The notes under the pieces: model-generated
Databases searched by the model: none
What the model was told of the DNA's origin: nothing
What the model saw: the letters and a program-made list of their open reading frames with translations, nothing else
Source: Lineus longissimus
Taxonomy: Eukaryota > Nemertea > Pilidiophora > Heteronemertea > Lineidae
Reading direction: 5' to 3'
DNA: 64,000 nucleotides
Assembly: GCF_910592395.1 (NCBI RefSeq)
Contig: NC_088318.1
Location: 928,001-992,000 of the forward strand
Translations under genes and position numbers: made by a program
Shown: positions 22,601 to 36,398 of the stretch, piece after piece
How the letters are laid out: each line of letters begins with the position of its first letter
Numbering within the stretch: the stretch's first letter is position 1

Positions 22601-25600
22601 TGGACAAGACTACCAACATATCCACCAAATCCAATGAGCAATTCTCGGGAATATATCCACTAGTTCTTTGCGAATGGCCTTTTCTGCACTTTTCCATCAG
22701 TGACTTCGCAGAGAATACGATGCAGCAAATAATTCTTAATATTAACCATTATTCATCGGCACTGAAAAATGTGTTTCTCAGAATAGAGACAACGTATTCT
22801 TTGCATAATTCATTCCCTTTAGCGACTCCTACACCCCATCTTCTTCACCCATATACTTCAATCATGGCGGTCCATAATTCACATCCTTTGTATCCCCTGG
22901 GTACAAAGCACCATGGCAACGACAGTAACTAAAGAAACCGCGACCATTTCCTCAATCAATTTGTTGTCTTTGTGAAAGGTCTTTTTGTGACAGGAAGTCA
23001 TAAAGTCCGAAGAATGGGATTTGATCTTTTCCAGCTTTTGTTGAGAAAGAAGCCATACGCGGCTCTTTTCTCAAGCTGGATAATAATTTTGCGCACGCAA
23101 TTTGAAATTCTCTGCACCTAGAGCCGCATCTTCTGCGATATTACACACGACTGAAATTGCAACTCGTGACCATGTAAATTACTGGAAGTCATCTTTACTA
23201 ATTAGACCCCTGGAATAGAGGCATGAATAGCGGTTTGGTCGGTGTTGAACGGATGTGACAGGAATCTGGAACCTAGTAGTCATACATGAAGTCGAGATCA
23301 ACATAGAATTTCTATTTTCGCTACTCTAATCTCTGGTTGAGGTCTCTCTAGAATAACTAACGAACAAAATGCCAGTACTCCAAAGACGAGGTGCTTCCAT
23401 TGCGTTCAAATCTACATCTTTAAATAGCATTAACCACCCTTAATCATTCAAATGGAAGATAGTAGCAAGGAAAATAGGTGATATACTTCACAATGACGGA
23501 CATTTCGTCGTGTACAGACACAGTCACACGAAAGAGAACATCGAGAGGTGTCCTCACTCTGCGCTACCGACATCGGACAGGAGACATAATGAATGTCAAG
23601 ATAAGCCTAGATGTAACTGATCTTTCCATTAAGCGAGCCTTTGGAAACAATATACAGAAACGCCTGTGATTCATAGCTTGCTAATAAGCTGATATCATTT
23701 GGAAAAATCGCAATATGAATGAATCAGCCGCTTCTTCGCTACTTCTTTTGCAATTTACGGGTATAGCTGTTTGACGCTTGGCTCACCGAATATGTTCCCC
23801 TCAAACCATAACCCCATTCACTACCTACGATATGGGGGAAGATAACTCTGTGTAGGAAGAGCTGGATTCAAACTTCATCAGCGCATAAAAGATGGATATT
23901 GGAAACCTGATAAAATATTCTTAAACCTTCTTCAGCTGGTTTTTTTAGATCTTCATCATCAGTTTTGATAAAAAAGTATTTTGAAAAACGCGACTTACGA
24001 TCTGATAGAAAACTTTCTTACCGGCGACTTAGACTTTATTTGAACGAACAGTTATGTCCCCTAAAAAAATCTCAATTTAAATCACCCTCCAGGTTATCTT
24101 CTAATAAGGGAAGGTTGATAATTATGTTGTACAAAAGAGTCAAATAGCGTGCCACTTTTTCACGATGGTGTCTCTTACAACTAATTAGGAATGACGCTGC
24201 AAACAACTGCCTTCGCTGACGAGGGCTGTGAGTTATCAAAACAGGTGGTTATAACGTATAACATATAAACTGTAAACATCTGTGAATAATAAGTTAGGCG
24301 GCTATCTTACAACTAATTAGGAATGACGCTGCAAACAACTGCCTTCGCTGACGAGGGCTGTGAGTTATCATAACAGGTGGTTATAACGTATAACATATAA
24401 ACTGTAAACATCTGTGAATAATAAGTTAGGCGGTTATTACTTAAAGATGTTACGACCATAACTCAAAAACTCAATCCGTAAGAGCAGAGAACGTGCATTT
24501 TGAAAATATCTCCCTCATTACTGATTTGTACCCCTCTGCCTTAGTACACGGATATAACCAACTCCAAATGGACCAATTGCTTTCCATTAATTCAAAAGAA
24601 GAGTTAATGAGGCCTTGATTGACTTAGTGCGGCAGAACGAGGGAGACACGACCATCTCAAGAAACGTGTGCATTCACGCCGCCACAGTGTCTTTAAACAT
24701 TGCGGATTGACATGTATCTGGGAGCGGGGGGGTTTCGTGCCGGAAATGAGGTGACTCCTTGTCGCCGTATCGCCTGCTGCTCCAGGCACGAGAGAGTCCG
24801 ACTGTAATTGCTAGAATAAACAGGGTGACAGTGGTAGAGACATTGAATGGAAAGCACGGATTTGGGATCAAATGGAGAAACAGGAGACAGAAACAGGCCA
24901 GAGACAACGAAACGTGGCGCTTAAAGTAACTATCCCGGCGAACAACTGCCTGAACAATTTATATCGAAAACCCACTTAAGAAACCAGTTGGTATGATTAA
25001 GCTTTACTTGATAGATAATGGTAGCTTCAACAGATAAAGATCCACGAGTAGATTACTTGAGTACAGACTCCAAAAGTAATCGTCAACTCAGTGCCCGCCA
25101 TGCTACTTCGACAAGCTAGTACAGAAAAATGATTGGTGTACGATCACACATCAGAAGCATTCTAAATACTCCCACGATGCAGTCTCTTCAGTAAATAAGC
25201 AACACAAAATTCCATTGATTGAAACAGATCTTCAAACAAACCTCAATGGTTGGTGACACCAAAATACATCGCTTTCAATAAGAATATCATTTGCGCTTTC
25301 GCCCACACTTCTAACCTTCAGGGAAATAAATCCAATTTCTATACTGTTCAATGAATCAAAGCACCTTGGAAAACAAGCTGTCGTCGAGGGAAGATTTAAA
25401 GTCCGCTGTCACCATTTCAGACATAAATATTGATGTAATAGGCGAAAGTAGCCCATTAATAACCACTTTAACTTACTGAGGAATGCTGTGTTTGGCAAGA
25501 CCGTTATTCAAGCATTTGTCATGTGTGAGTTTTAAAAATAACAGAACTTTCGTTAGAAAGAATAACTATGGATATTAATTGGGGTCTGTGATGTGGCGTT

Positions 25601-27726
25601 GGCCTGAGCCGAAATGCCTGACCTTTGTACCTTTTGAGCATAAAGGTAGAAAAGAGGCTTTTGGTCTCAGTGGAAGGTTAGGAAGGTGTGGAAGCAATGT
25701 TGTGTTGTCCTCTGTTGCGAGATATGACAACAACCTACTATGCTGTGATTCGAAGTTCATGACGACCGCGATTTTTAGAAGAGCAATGTTTTTTTCATTT
25801 GTTATATGTTGTCTCCTCTCTCAACCACAACCTGCCTAAACCACCGCTAACAGAGGGCTATTGAAACATCAGCTAAGAGTACCACTTGCCATCGCCAGGA
25901 AACCTGAGATCAAAGGAAAGGAAATGTTAAACATAGTGTCTGTCTGTGTTCATATTGGTCTAGACATGCCCGCCAACTCACACAGCATGTCATAAAGCGA
26001 TTATGATTAAAGGAAAAAGGTTCGAAAATACTATATTGGGACAGCGGTAAAAAAATATCTTAACGATCTGACAGGAAAAGGTAGAGGGGTGTTGACTTAG
26101 GGCGACTATGGCGTTTGTACTGTTGTAAAGATATAGCTGAAAATCTGAGAATATTGTCAGTTTTCTTCCGTGGCTGCTGTTCAAAACATCTTTTATTACT
26201 GTATTTCATGAATAGCTGGAGTCTTTAAGCAATCATAAAGACCTCCCTCGCCCAACCCTTCCCATTTTCCCCAAACCAATCCAACTACAACCACTCCGTC
26301 TCCACCCGACGATTATCACATTTGCGCCAAAAGCACTCGCTGCAAAACATTCTTTTACAATTCTCATAACTGTCGTCCGCATGTGCACTAGTCGGCAGAC
26401 ATGCATTGTCAGTGATATCATTAGCCAGTGATATTTCATGCTCAAAGCCAGAGTGATTACTCATTTTATTGGCCGCTCACAGAACAGATGGCTGCGTGTG
26501 AGGCACGCTGATAAGATAGAAAGCAGCCTACAGGAAATTGTGATCGACGCTAAATGTCGAGAAGACTAACCAGCTACAAATTGAATTGAGCGACATAGGA
26601 GGGAATGGCTGATACTGTGGCAGGATATTGCAGTGCTGGTTAAATGGAGGTGCCGTGAGGGATTCAGAATTGGTTGAGTAACCATGGATGGTGTGCTAGA
26701 AGCATTGATAGCATCACGCCTTTATATTGATGGAGCTAATAGATAACAGCGTGATTTTGTGATGTAGCTGATGTAAAGACGAAGTTTGCATTTTTAGGGC
26801 GTATATGGTATAGACGTTGTTGACAAATGGTAGAATCTGTAAAGAGAGTGTAGTGTCCGAGATTGGTCTCAGGTGTATGTTGAGAGTGAGTACAATGTAC
26901 TCGTCTATTGGCTGCCAAAATGAAATTTACCTCAGACCAAGATAAACAAGGAGGAACTTAATGCTTATACTTGTATACAGAGAGGGATGAATAGGTGTAG
27001 TAGCAAACGTTACAGAGAAAGAATTACAAAACATGTAGGTCATCACACTCTGTCCCAATAACAAACTCAATGTTCAGCATGGTGAGAAGTATCAAGCTTC
27101 TAGAATCCCGCTTTCACATCAGTGTGTTTCTAAATCCATACATTATATTAATACGACACCATACAGCGAGAGAAGCATTGCGCTGATGAATGCTATCATG
27201 TAAGCAAATGCGTGCGAGAGAAGATTTAGCAATGTTCTATAAGAATAAACTGCTCTTTATACAAATCTCATAATCTACCCACGCAAGGCTGTGTCAAAGA
27301 ATATCAAACGCCGCTACCTGGTGTACGGGAATGCCCTCAGTTTTGTTTTCAAATGTCACATTTTCCAATAGCTTTTCAAGAAATTATCTGAAATGTGTCA
27401 ATGATATTGCGGAGTACAGCAGACAATAGTCAACCATAAGAATATATTGTTTTTTATGAAAAAAATGCGATATTCCGGTTGATGGTCGTCTAGGTTCCAT
27501 GTAGTTGGTATCACTAATTCAACGCGGTATAAACATATGAGCAGTATATACGGGACTTCATGCACTGTCAAGACTTGGTGGGTCATGATGGTGGATGACC
27601 GGAAGTGGCTTCATCTGCTTATGAATTTGAATGCAGTTTAAGACGGAGTCACGCCGTGGTACTACATTTATTAGAAGGTCACCAATGAACAAATCATTGC
27701 TCAGCTTAGGCCGGAGGACATACATT
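22601..27726. other. long region without a recognised gene
   Basis: Holds the 132-bp tandem duplication at 24173-24436. Otherwise only scattered short frames; the longest plus-strand frame, 25579-25839, has a low-complexity antisense and no domain. Confidence 0.4.
24173..24436. repeat. tandem duplication of a 132-bp segment
   Basis: Copy 1 starts at 24173 and copy 2 at 24305, both with TCTTACAACTAATTAGG. I see a single clear difference (AAAACAGG versus ATAACAGG), so the duplication is recent. Confidence 0.9.
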
Positions 27727-27928
27727 GCTGGATTTACGTTGTCACTTGTCATGTTTCACTTGTCACGAGTTAACTGACTTGGGCTTGAAAACACGACGTA
27801 AGGGTGGAAAGTGACCTCGTGAATCGTATGTAGCCCGCTCTTTGGAAATGACTTGTTCGTTCTTCGTGTCACGCATGAAAAGTGAACAGTGACACGTTAC
27901 ATGTGAAAACGTGAACTCTATATAATGG
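27727..27928 (+). mobile_element. MITE family 1, copy D
   Basis: Full-length copy in the same orientation as copy B. It starts GCTGGATTTACGTTGTCACT and ends GTGAACTCTATATAATGGC. With copy B it defines the termini of the family. Confidence 0.75.
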
Positions 27929-28686
27929 CGGATTTATGGGCGGCAACTAACGTCGAACTGGTGAAGAATTTGCCTCGATTGCGAAAAGACGATTGTCGTT
28001 TCTTTCATTGAGAAAAACGCATGAGTTGCAAAAAAGAAACTGTTAACATCCTCTGAAAGCCAAGGATTGTCAATACAGAAAAATGATGCAGGAAAGCTAA
28101 CAGGCAATAAAAACAGTCGGAATAAACCTCTTTTAAAAGCTTTAAGCCTGTCATCTATTATTTACTCCATGGAGGGATAAAATGAGTAATCGATAGAATT
28201 TAATGGGAGTCAAATGTGTTTTTAATAATAAATTCACTTTCAGTGGGAAGTCTGCTCCACTTTATGATCAGAGTCGTCAAGAGTCAGGATAGTTGCATTT
28301 TAATCTCTATTGTAGCTTTATAACAAGTACTCCATGTAATAATACGTTGTTTAGCCGTGCATGCACCTCTACATATTGCAATGCATCTTGAGTAGGCCAT
28401 GACATGAAAATCATTGCTGCGTGGGAACGGTTGAATAATTCATTCGAATATACTGAGATTTCTAAAAATGTTAATGATTCGATGTATAAATCCAGTTCGC
28501 ACGGCAGCATTTGTCGTCGTGTATTTCACACGTCTTTAAATGTCACTATGTAACATTGGCTGTCGCTTGTTAAAAGATGAGATTTGAAACTCAAGGCCTG
28601 AATGCATATATTCCCAATTCATATTGGCGCCGCACGTATTTCAGGTGTTACAATAGGGACTTTCAGCAGGGGTGAATTTCTCGCTC

Positions 28687-28772
28687 GTATGACGTATCCG
28701 TATCGGTTTTACGTATGACCGCTACACAAATTACGTTACATCATACGTAAAATCGATACGGATAAGTCATAC
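28687..28772. repeat. strong palindrome (32-nt arms, 22-nt loop)
   Basis: Arms 28687-28718 and 28741-28772 are complementary except at two positions; the left arm begins GTATGACGTATCCGTATCG. Weaker inverted similarity (CTTTCAGCA versus TGCTGAAA) extends the structure to about 28660-28800, so it may be a small fold-back or MITE-like element. Confidence 0.8.
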
Positions 28773-28804
28773 GGGAGAGATCTGTTTCTTTGCTGAAACT
28801 CGCT

Positions 28805-29327
28805 AATGTAGCTTAACATTTACACATGTGTTGCCCTCTATTTCAACGTCGAGATTCCAAAAATCGTATTTCGTAAAATGATGTTCAATGCCGATTCAGA
28901 ATCATCTACCCTGTCCAGCTCTATGATGTAACCAGTTGTCGTTTGGATATTAGTCAGCTTTATATCCTATCTTCGCATTCTGCTGACCCTTTCAAATTCC
29001 TAATCCAAATTCAATAAATGACTCTGAGTTGGCCTTGCAGAGAAGCATATTCAGAAATTCCTATGGTTCATCGCTTAAAACGAATACGTACATCACAGAT
29101 GTTTTTCAACGAAGTCAAATCGCAAAAAAAACTTTATAGAGGCTTCCAAAAGCTGAAAAACCTTTATTTTTAAGAGAGCAGACAGTGGGCGACCAGTGAA
29201 TTCCGCATGTTCAATCCAAATTGATACACAAAACCATTGAAACGCACGATTCTAACTCGTTCATGACCGGCTTCCTCCAGACGGGCGGACATGTTAGCGA
29301 TTAGCCCCGAGGCTTGTAACTCCGAGA
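28805..29327. other. no gene recognised
   Basis: AT-rich sequence without supported features. Confidence 0.5.
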
Positions 29328-29516
29328 TCAAACAAACCCTCTCCAACATATCACAGAGAGCCGGTGGCTCAATTCAGAAGCAACGTGTTTGATTAGGAAA
29401 ACGTTATCCTTCTGATAAAACTCGACGGCTGAAAACATGCTGATGGCTGTTTTTATATCGATGAAGTCTTGCAGTATCATTCTGGTAAACAAATTGTCAC
29501 TGCTTGGTAGATTCAT
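29328..29516 (-). CDS. candidate coding segment, weakly nuclear-receptor-like
   Basis: A 62-codon ATG frame with a clear purine-first codon pattern. Residues about 15-50 read ILQDFIDIKTAISMFSAVEF then YQKDNVFLIKHVASEL. This recalls helix 3 to helix 5 of nuclear-receptor ligand-binding domains (F...L...DQ..LLK), but the spacing is two residues too long and DQ is DN. No DNA-binding zinc-finger exon or convincing splice donor lies nearby. It may be an exon, a fragment or chance. Confidence 0.25.
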   Translation of the reverse strand: MNLPSSDNLFTRMILQDFIDIKTAISMFSAVEFYQKDNVFLIKHVASELSHRLSVICWRGFV

Positions 29517-32500
29517 CGTTGCAGGTTAGAATCAAAACTGTTTGGTAAGTATTGCCTTTAAAACGAAATTTGCAGTGATAAACAGTTTAAACTTACGTCA
29601 GTCAATACTGGTACTTATTCTACATGTATAGTATCAGAGTGAGTTATTTCATCAGAATGCTTAGCAATTGATGCCCACAAACAGCTCTGTATTAAGTAAG
29701 TGCAGGTTGGAAGGCCTCAAGAACCTCACCAGGGCAAAACTGGCAGCCTGTGTGCGGCAAAATGATCTCCCGAATGCAGGTAAAATCGGCAATCGCTGGG
29801 TTACTTTGAATGATCCCTGTATCTTGGTGCGATCACTGATTCTGGTCGTAGGCACCTGCGATGACCACCGCTAAAGTTCGATTTCTGTTTATCGTGACGG
29901 CAGACTGCAGCGACAATACCTGTAATCCAATAGGGATACGAGGGCGGAAATACTGTTACCGATCATGAGGAGGGCCATGAGAAACCTGAAACAGCCAGTT
30001 GATCACCAATACGCTGATATTGCTGACCTGAGCCGGTAGCCGGTCAATATGCTAAACTAACTCTTCATTAGGCACCTCGCTATCTCGCGGCGTGTGGGTT
30101 ACCTATGGAGACATGTCTCCACTCATTGGCTGGTCACCGTATCGACGACTCTCAGCTGAGACCATCCACTGGGAATTGATTTGAGGAGCATTGACGGTCA
30201 TTGGTGGGGGGATGGTGATACACTCCTTGGTGATAGTGATATGCTCGAAATAGATGTGCTTTTGCTGGACAGATGTAGCATTTTTGTTCGGCAGTCATTC
30301 ACAGATGCAGTCAGCCTGGTCTCATTTGGATAGAGATATTTGCAAATGAATATTATATAATACACGTACATACATGAAATATATACCTGGGGACCCTTGT
30401 CTAAGGAATTTCCCGTATCGAGAATAATTAGCCTACTTTAACAGCCTCCACCTTGAACAATGTTCAAGACTCGCCATGCATAATTTTCCTGAGATGTCAA
30501 TAAATCATTATTAACAGTTGTATATGAGCCAACAAGGACAATAATGGTGGCCATTCTGAGCTGAATCAGTTTTATTCGGTCACTGCTTGATGTAATCAAA
30601 TGGACAGTGCCTCGTCATCTGCCGTGTGAAAACCGGATTTCCAAACAGAACGAACCTAATGGTCCATTAGAAGGTGCTTTACCTGGAGCAACATCTTCAA
30701 CAACCTCGCAATGAATGTGTATTTAGATAAAATCTGGCACCTGTAACTATGTAACATCCCAATAGACAATTAGAATTACCCAGTAGGCTAAGTACATTGT
30801 GGGTTAATTGTATTGATCAGGGAATGGTCGAGTGAGAAGGTTCAAACTGGTGAAATGGTTGCCAGGTGCGGATTCGCTAGAAGCAGTGAGCAAACATCGA
30901 CACACTACCATCTTGGTATGTGATAGAAATAAACATATCAATGGAAATTACAGTCCTCGAAGACAGAAATGTCAAACGGTCTACCCCCGGAAACATTATC
31001 TCCGGGAGCAGGTGATTCTGTAGGCCACAAGCTGCCAGTAGCTGTAATGTCGATCGTTGTGATAATGCTATTTACCAGTCGCTTTGGCATTCGGCGGGGA
31101 CGGTTATAACAATGACAAGGGACGGACGATGGTGGCACAAAACTGGTCAGTTTATTAGACAGTCTTGTTCCCATAACACCAGTTTCTGCGCTTGGAGGGA
31201 GAAGAAGAATAAATCAGTGAGAGGGTTCGGGTCTGTCATACGAGGGATGAGACTGTAGCAAGATTTCTTTCTTCGCTCCCTATAATGCGTGATCTGAGGT
31301 ATATGTACAATTGTGCCCTGGCTGCGAATGCCTGAACTGATTGGTCAATGAGCCGACACCGCCATCTGAATATTCATGAGGTTGAAGGGAACAAGCAATC
31401 AAAGTATCCGACATATTTTTCTTTCCATCTTCAACTTCACATAATCTGGCCCGCCTCCGACCTGTCCTCCACTCCCTATGCCAAATCCGTGATGCTACTA
31501 ATATGTTTACTTTTTTAACGAACAATTCTATAGGTCAGGATGATGACGTACATCACCATTGTTTAAGATATAATGCTTCAAGACCTTCCACCTTCCTCTC
31601 ACCACACGAACAATACTAATGCAGTGTATCCCATCCCTCACCACGCCCGGAAGCGGTAGATCAACGTGTCACCTTTATGAGATGGCTCCTGTGCGGTGTA
31701 GATACCACCAGATTAGGGTGTACATCGATACTGTCAGGTATCGAAGACCGATCCAGCATTTCCCCTTCGCAATCATACCACTAGCAAGATGAAACAGTAC
31801 GTGTTTACTCCAACATAGCCACTCTGCTGGATTCGACAGATTCAGATATATAATACATAAATCGACTTAACTTGTAAATTCTTCTATACTCCGTATGGTC
31901 ACCACGGACCCGAAGCCATGGCCATGGGGCGTGTGGCTGCTCCTGATGATGAATGGAATCATGCTTTGACTCGTAACCCCTGACGAATTCGGCTATTCGT
32001 ATATTGCTTTCACGGTGGCCAGTCTGAGGATGTGCTTCTCAAGTGAGACTGAGAGCAAAATAGCAGTCATCCCATCAGTCGCATTAGGCTAACGGCTATG
32101 TCTGTCTACGCCGAGCTAACAGATACTAGAGAAAATTAATCGCGCAATAAAAATTCAAGCAGAGGCTGCAGTACAAGTCAGCCTTGAGAAAATATGATAC
32201 TTCGATACTAATGGGTTTTAGATCTGCCACCCACATGATAGAAATGCGTGCCAATATCATGGAAACTGTTTTTAAAATGTACTGGGTGAACTTCAGATAT
32301 TGAATTAGACGCTGTAAGTAATAGATAAGACGTGCTCGTTACGAACAAAAATCTAGCAGTCAAAAGTAATACCACTTTAATCTTACTCGCCCACATGTCA
32401 GTCCATATGTAGGGATTGATAGAAAATGGAGGAGTATGAAGTGGACGAAATGGATTTCCGAATACATGTACTAGCATGTTTGAATACGATTTTAGAATTC

Positions 32501-35500
32501 CAAATATGGTAGACGGAGTCTGCACAAACTGTAAGAAGGAGGCACAATCATGATAAAAGCGCTTGCCGATGCGTTATCGGCTGGGATGTAAAAAGCGTGG
32601 TTGGGGCATACCAATGTAGAAGAAGCTTAGCTTGGATGGTGTCCCTTTGATATCTAAGAAGACTAACAATGACGTTTCAGATCAGTATACATGGCATGAC
32701 AAGGAGAAAAGGTAGTCGCCTGAAGACTAAGAGGATGAGACGGTCTCAATGCTTATTACTTCGATATATAAAAACAACGATGACATGAGGAACGCAGCAG
32801 AACGACAAGATGAAAAAGTCGAAGAATAGGGAAAGAAGCTTGAAATCTAAGCCCGGATGTCAAAAGCTGTTATAGGAAAACTTTAACATGCTTAAGATCA
32901 ATTCATAATAAGCGTCCCCTGATGTTATATTTATTGGATTATAGGAAAACAATCACAGCAAACATTTCATTTCAATAAAAATCGGCTTTGAAACGAGGCA
33001 CTTTTCTCGATAAAGGCTTGAAGTTTTTGTGATACAAGTGATGCTTAACTTCGTTTATTTTTAGTGGAGCAGGGATGTTTTACTGCTCGTGGAATGTAAG
33101 TGTTGTCTATCAAAGAAAGTGTATTGGCCATTTTAAAGGGATACTGAAGCCAAGGTTTCCATCACAGAATCAATGATGGCCTCATGGATGGATTTATGAT
33201 GATTTTCCCAAGCCATGTTTTATACTAGTTTCTATAATAAGCCATAATAGGTTCTATGATGGCCCATGGTAGGTCACTAGATGAAGATTCATCAACAATC
33301 CAATGTCGATGGGTGATATTTACGTGCACATAAGCAGCAAAGTACAGACCCAAATGAGTAACAGTCCTCAGATTTCTGGAAAATATGAATAGTTCATCAC
33401 TTATTGTCCTATAAATTCTTTGATGACCGGTCATAAATTCTATTACACATTCCATCAACGATCCATCCAAGGACCCATGGTAGATACGACCTTGTGTGTT
33501 CATCCATCGATCTATGATAAAGGTTCTCCATCATAGATCCATGGATGGCCCATGGTGGAATTATGGATGATTAATCCTTGACTTAGATTGATGGAGACTT
33601 AGCCTGTGAATAACTGCCAAATGTATTTTTACATGTAATCAGGCCAGATGAGAAGATATGTCTAAATAAGCAAATAATGATGAAAAGATATGTCTAAAAA
33701 AAGCAAATAAGCCTATCCTATTGAGCCAGCCCTTGAGTCTCAATATACCAACCGCTGCAAATCGCTTTGGTTAGATCCGTCTGTCTGAAAATACATTCTT
33801 CTGAATGAGAATACACAATCATATTTAAAGCACAAAAACCATGATGGAATTGGTTTATGTCAATCAAAGCAGAGACGGGATAAAGATGTCTTCATTTTCA
33901 TGTTGGGATTTGGGAAGGTCTCGTTTAGCACGCGTGTTTGTAATCAAGAGATCAGCTCTGCAACTAAACGTCATTTGCTAACCAGAAAGGGTGCTTTTTC
34001 CCAGTATTACGGTATATAACAGCTACCATCTCGCTTTTCGAAAATGACTGTGTGTTCAGTGGTATCAGAGCAGGCTCAGATGAAGATAATGGCAATGATA
34101 ATGCAGACATCGGATCAATATTTACTGTTAGCATGTCGCAGGTGCTTTCCCATTCTGATGTCTTCATTGTAGAGAAAAGCTCATGTTTAACTGGATCTAT
34201 CTCAGTTCTTTCTCTCAACAGTCGCAGACGCCATGAGCATAAAAATGACTTATTCAGCAGGATCTAACACCTGTCCAGCTGATGAGTACGGTATAGATCG
34301 CCATCAATACCATCTTCACTACAACTGAATGTAACGCTTCCAACATCGATGGCTCCTCGTTTAGACATTCTGACAGCAAAATAGTTCAATGTAAGATAGT
34401 ATTAACTAACAAACAGGAAATAGTATGTTCAGTAAGTTGATTGTCCTAGAATCAAAGATCTTCGGGCAGCAAAAAGAACATAAGATGGAATCTTCATTAC
34501 GTACGACGGTATTATGAAGGAGAATGAAATGATATGACTGTTGTTCAGCATCAGAGATGCCGAAGCTTTATTTACTCATTTTGATTGATTTAGCGGCCAT
34601 TTTGGATATGACAACCATTTTGGATAAAGCGATCATGTGATTCGCTAGCCGGACCAAATGGCCAATCATTTGCCTGGCAATGTTAGTACTCTTTCATATT
34701 GTGGACGTTCAACCCAAACAGAAGCAAAATGTGTATGGTGATGTTTGTAAACAAATGTTTAGAGAAGTTTGCTGGTGTAGCGAGGCTTGAGGCCACTGAC
34801 CGTACGAAACTTACAAACCGACACACACAAATACCAAGGCATTTACAATTTTATCTTTGGTAGTTACATGAAGAGGCAAAAACCGCATAGGATTGCCCAG
34901 CAACATCAGGTACGATGATGAACACTATGTTTACAGCATCCGAAATGATAACCGATCGCTTTCAAAATAAGCTAGTGGAGTGTAGCAATAGGGATCAATC
35001 AATTTGAAATCAGCATAGCACGACCCCGGGTCTACCTGAACCCACGTTATTGCAGTTGAAGCGATCAGGCAAGATCGGGTTCCAAACATCGGTGAATTCA
35101 CTTCAGACATTTAGAACGCAAATCACCTTGAGAGACGCTGTGTTAGAGTCGATTTCCCACATGTGCATTCCAACAGTTTCTTATAAATCAAAGGTCAAAT
35201 AAGCCCACCAACAAATGAAAACCTCCACAGTTTCTCAACAAATACCTGTTTCTTTTGGATTTAGTGATAGGTTTGTTTGAACTGGTAGATTCCTGCGATC
35301 GTTCTATTTAAAGAAAGTAAACAACAAGTTTCGCTCTGGTGGTGTTTGATGACGGCGTTGTTTCCATGGTGTATTGATTCAGAGTGACGAGAAATAAAGG
35401 CAAAATAAGATTAGATTGTTTTCAATCAATCTATTTGTTGAAGACATCGGAGGTAAATACTGCTTACAATGCCTATTGTATACTTTTCCTTCAACATTCA

Positions 35501-36398
35501 AACATAAAATGCTGCTAGAATCTAAACCTCTATCAGTACACATACAAACCAGATGTTGCTCAACACGTGTATACTGTCGCCAAATTCCTTTCACTCTTTC
35601 AGTAATTTAGCTATTTCTCTCTAACACTGCACTGCACTTCAGTTTTAAGATTTCTTACGGATTTCAAATTTCTCTATAACTGTTATACCCCTAAGCTGTG
35701 TACCTTTGCAAAGCTGTTCTATTTATCATTGAATGGTTCCTCTACAATTGCCATTGCAACATCATCTCAATAAGCATAACCCTGAGCATCCATATAAAAT
35801 GTACTTTGGCGAAATCTGCCATGAAAGCATGATCCATTCATTCAATGTTGGCAATATCCCGCTTGTCAATGAAAGAACTTGGAAGAAATCGTCACGAGAT
35901 TCTCCTATTCCATTCAAAAGACGGAAGAGGATCAACATAAAAAATACATTTTTCATCTAAAATTAGCCAAGAGGTTTTAATTTCAAAGAGAATCCGCTAT
36001 ATTCCGCTATATTCTTCCTCACTTCTTCACAAGCAATACTTTTTAAAATGCAACAATCCCGGAAATTAAAATTCTATCACACTAAGATGATCGACGACTA
36101 CGGGCGATGAAATGATTCGACGTGTTATACTGGTCGTTTGTTATTGCGAATTTGTCAACTTCGAGTTTGCACTTGAGGCCCCGATGCGCAGTTGTATCAA
36201 GGATGCCTGCTGTGCTCGACACTAAAATCAGACCATTAATTTCTTTTGCCTTCACCTCGCAGTGAGAATTCAGGCCTCGGTCTGTTGTCTATAAACAATG
36301 CCCACTCGCCCTGGGTCTAAATTCTCTTTATTCTATTGTCTGAACAAAAGGTCATCAGGGCAAATCTAAAACATCTTTCATGGGGGTCGATAGGGCTT
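29517..36398. other. long region without a recognised gene
   Basis: Contains several isolated coding-like stretches without partners: a plus-strand frame at 29695-29872 with faint SAP-domain resemblance, a plus-strand ATG frame at 32428 starting MEEYEVDEMDF, and a minus-strand 100-codon frame ending at 33964. Around 33160-33600 a diffuse repeat of ATCATAGATCCATGGATGGC-like words in both orientations suggests an old palindromic element. Confidence 0.35.

Noticed and set aside
29668-29874. Plus-strand frame with SAP-like words (LTRAKLAACVRQNDLPNAGK)
   Set aside because: The resemblance covers about 25 residues, there is no ATG context or partner exon, and a minus-strand frame is equally open.
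32208-32525. 105-codon minus-strand frame with a good acceptor and a GTAAGA donor
   Set aside because: Purine-first codon use is below expectation, and a competing plus-strand ATG frame overlaps. Unresolved rather than supported.
33225-33503. 92-codon minus-strand frame
   Set aside because: It is built largely from CCATGGATGG-like repeated words of a palindromic element.
33964-34260. Minus-strand frame starting like a GPCR tail (NKSFLCSW...)
   Set aside because: Upstream sequence has no TM7 motif in any frame; the similarity is limited to a few residues.
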